The notes beneath the pieces were generated by a model, which was not told the origin of the DNA, made no database searches, and saw nothing but the letters and a program-made list of their open reading frames with translations. A DNA stretch of 64,000 bases from Desulfobacterium sp. GTDB lineage: Bacteria; Desulfobacterota; Desulfobacteria; Desulfobacterales; Desulfobacteraceae. The DNA is taken from assembly GCA_016342325.1 (NCBI GenBank), contig JAEINR010000012.1, positions 37,674-101,673 on the forward strand, given 5' to 3'. The stretch's first letter is position 1, and each line of letters opens with the position of its first letter. Below, in pieces: positions 62,327-64,000 of this stretch. The position numbers and the translations under genes are program-made.

Positions 62327-62986
62327 ATGAAACTAACACCCGTTCTTGAGACAAAATCAGCCCCCTTTCCTGTGGGGCTTTTATCTTTTCTTGTCAGACA
62401 CAGAATCGGTTTCTCTAAATTGCTGGGAGGAATGGTCTTTCTTGTCCTCTTGTTTTCAGGAAGCTGGTGGCATCAACAGCATCCCCTTGTGGGGCAGCTG
62501 ATGTTCCTGGCAGGGGCGGCGCTCAGCGGCATTGGTGCCTTTGGCCGGATCTGGTGCTCCGTATATATCGGCGGGTTTAAAAATGAGAAACTGATCTCCC
62601 AGGGCCCCTTCTCCATGTGCAGGAACCCCCTCTATTTTTTCAGTCTGGTGGGTGCTTTAGGGGTGGGTCTTGCAACGGAAACCCTGGCGGTCCCTTTTTT
62701 GATCCTGCTGTTTTTCTCTTTATATTATCCTTACGTAATTAAGAAGGAAGAGGTCATGCTGTTCCGGAAACATTCCAAGGCCTATGCCGCCTACATCGAA
62801 AAGGTGCCGGCATTTATTCCCAGGCTGACCGCTTTATCTGAACCGGAAACCTATCTTATCCATCCTGGGATATTAAGGAAAAGTCTGCTTGAGGCCATCT
62901 GGTTTATCTGGTTTTGCGCTCTTTTTTCTCTCATGGTAAGATTGCATGGCAGTGGGGCTTTACCTGAATGGAACATGTTGTTCTGA
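62327..62986 (+). CDS. ICMT/PEMT-like membrane methyltransferase
   Basis: The start at ATG 62327 (GAGG upstream) gives 219 residues with four to five membrane helices. The conserved catalytic part of isoprenylcysteine carboxyl methyltransferase and phospholipid methyltransferase-like proteins is visible: ISQGPFSMCRNPLYFFSLVG (the R-N-P-x-Y motif), followed by IKKEEVMLFRKHSKAYAAYIEKVPAFIPR. These proteins transfer a methyl group from SAM to lipid-like or thiol substrates at the membrane. The bacterial substrates are mostly unknown. It stands alone in its orientation. Confidence 0.85.
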   Translation: MKLTPVLETKSAPFPVGLLSFLVRHRIGFSKLLGGMVFLVLLFSGSWWHQQHPLVGQLMFLAGAALSGIGAFGRIWCSVYIGGFKNEKLISQGPFSMCRNPLYFFSLVGALGVGLATETLAVPFLILLFFSLYYPYVIKKEEVMLFRKHSKAYAAYIEKVPAFIPRLTALSEPETYLIHPGILRKSLLEAIWFIWFCALFSLMVRLHGSGALPEWNMLF

Positions 62987-63218
62987 TCTCCGAAGTAAAA
63001 AACGGGGAATTCATTGCTGGGCATATCAAGAATATGAGTAAAAACCTGGCCGTCGGTCAATTCTTACTTAACCCCAGGGATATTCTCTTGTTCAGGAAAC
63101 ATCCGGAGGCACAACCAGTGCCTGCAACATGTGCCCTGCATCGAGCTCCACACTTTCCAGACATGGCTGGTAGGTGTGGAGCACGACTGCCATGGCAAGA
63201 CCTGGAGCGCCAAAACCA

Positions 63219-63944
63219 TTAAAACAGATCCAAACCAAAGACTCTTTTTACGCTGCTTAATACTTGATTTGTTTCATCTTGTGATTTTTCCGTACCCACT
63301 TTCAAAATATTAACCAACTGCGCTTTATCTGAAATGTAATTCTCCCTGCGTTGCCTGATCGGTTCCAGGATTTCCTGTAAACACGCCTCAAGGATCTTCT
63401 TGGTTGTCCCATCACCGACCCCACCCGCCTGATAGTTCTCTTTTAATTCAGCGATATACGTTGAGTCAGGGTGAAACGCATCCAGGTACGTAAATACAAC
63501 ATTGCCTTTAACGCGACCCGGGTCTTCAATTTTCAAGTGATTTGGATCCGTAAACATGGCCTTTACAGCTGTGGAGATATCTTTTTTACTCGAGGAAAGC
63601 ATGATGGTATTCCCCATGGATTTAGACATTTTATTTTTTCCATCGACACTTGGCAAACGCGGTACACGACTCAGCAGCGGTTTACATTCCACTAGAATTT
63701 CTTCTTGAGCGATAGTATTTAATTTTCTTACGATCTCATTGGTTTGTTCAAGCATGGGCAACTGATCTTCTCCCACGGGAACGATTGTTGCCTTGAATGC
63801 TGTAATATCAGCCGCTTGACTAATGGGGTAGGTTAAGAAACCGGCAGGAATGGACCGTCCAAATGATTTACTTTGAATTTCATTTTTCACCGTTGGATTT
63901 CTCTCTAACCGTGCAATGGAAACCAAATTCAGAGCTCCTGACAT
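63219..63944 (-). pseudogene. trpS: Tryptophanyl-tRNA synthetase remnant, 5'-truncated
   Basis: The 241-residue reading frame matches the C-terminal two thirds of bacterial tryptophanyl-tRNA synthetase: IARLERNPTVKNEI, then FLTYPISQAADITAFKA, VPVGEDQLPMLEQTNEIVRK and the KMSKS motif in GKNKMSKSMGNTI. The family's N-terminal nucleotide-binding part, with the HIGH-type motif (about 90 residues), is missing. In frame upstream, between 63945 and 64000, TAG and TAA stops occur and the sequence no longer resembles the enzyme. An intact enzyme would need a start well upstream. Base composition is visibly AT-richer than the rest of the window, so it is probably acquired DNA cut at its 5' end. A functional trpS must lie elsewhere. 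Confidence 0.75.
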
Positions 63945-64000
63945 AAGGGGCTGAAAACCCTATTGTTATTGACTTTTTGCTAAGAATGATATAAGTTTGA

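Noticed and set aside
62968..63222. 84-residue plus-strand frame after the methyltransferase
   Set aside because: It starts inside the methyltransferase gene, has a weak ribosome site and no family I recognise, so it is kept only as a possible remnant.
1..64000. CRISPR arrays, tRNA or rRNA genes, complete insertion sequences
   Set aside because: I found no regularly spaced identical repeats with unique spacers, no tRNA cloverleaf or CCA end, no rRNA-like stretch, and no transposase frame.

Overview
The window is chromosomal DNA of a GC-rich anaerobic proteobacterium-like organism. A sulfate-reducing Desulfobacterales-type bacterium is my best guess. The support is indirect: TRAP and Liv uptake systems, an ADP-forming acyl-CoA synthetase, a cysteine desulfidase-type protein, a YcaO-TPR protein beside metX/metY/metW, and many Cache, GAF and cyclic-di-GMP signalling proteins. 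I saw no rRNA, tRNA, CRISPR array, intact insertion sequence or phage block. The species assignment is inference only.

Layout. 1-3.7 kb: the 3' part of a large secreted protein with nine IPT/TIG repeats and a C-terminal calcium-loop motif. 3.9-4.9 kb: a Fic-family gene broken by one base in a seven-G run. 5.3-15.2 kb: one tightly coupled minus-strand operon of nine genes. It begins with a GntR-type regulator and continues through hyuA, hyuB, pxpA, pxpB, pxpC and a three-part TRAP transporter, most likely for uptake and opening of 5-oxoproline, hydantoin or a related cyclic amide. 15.6-21.5 kb: a plus-strand operon metY-metX-metW-ycaO/TPR-GGDEF, which joins methionine synthesis to a YcaO enzyme of unknown product and a diguanylate cyclase.

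21.6-25.7 kb: a secreted nitrilase-family amidase, then a divergent pair, an EAL phosphodiesterase and a methyl-accepting protein. Each of the pair has a sigma-54-type promoter and a C-terminal Cache-like sensor. 25.8-32.4 kb: a cation/calcium exchanger, a PPC/DUF296 protein, a TetR regulator with a clear palindromic operator in front of an ADP-forming acyl-CoA synthetase, two small lipoproteins and a DUF554 membrane protein. 32.5-39.5 kb: a NifA-like sigma-54 activator coupled to a metallo-hydrolase, a GAF-PAS-HisKA protein without an ATPase domain, a cysteine desulfidase-family enzyme, an EamA exporter and NAD kinase.

39.7-47.2 kb: a livJHMGF branched-chain amino acid importer that runs directly into a Gate-domain membrane protein and recN. 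47.4-49.9 kb: a periplasmic solute-binding-like protein, an FmdB zinc-ribbon protein and a type II citrate synthase. 49.9-58.8 kb: an RstA/RstB-like two-component system divergent from a DUF2860-like outer-membrane protein and a complete tripartite RND efflux pump, with an RstA-box-like site between them. 58.8-61.9 kb: a large methyl-accepting protein whose sensor part carries five 24-bp repeats. 62.3-64.0 kb: an ICMT/PEMT-like methyltransferase and a 5'-truncated, visibly AT-richer tryptophanyl-tRNA synthetase remnant.

The most unusual signals are a dispersed ~75-bp element lying just behind stop codons (three full copies and one partial), the divergent sigma-54 EAL/methyl-accepting pair with matching sensor domains, the met-YcaO-GGDEF operon, and two different types of cyclic-amide hydrolase in one operon.
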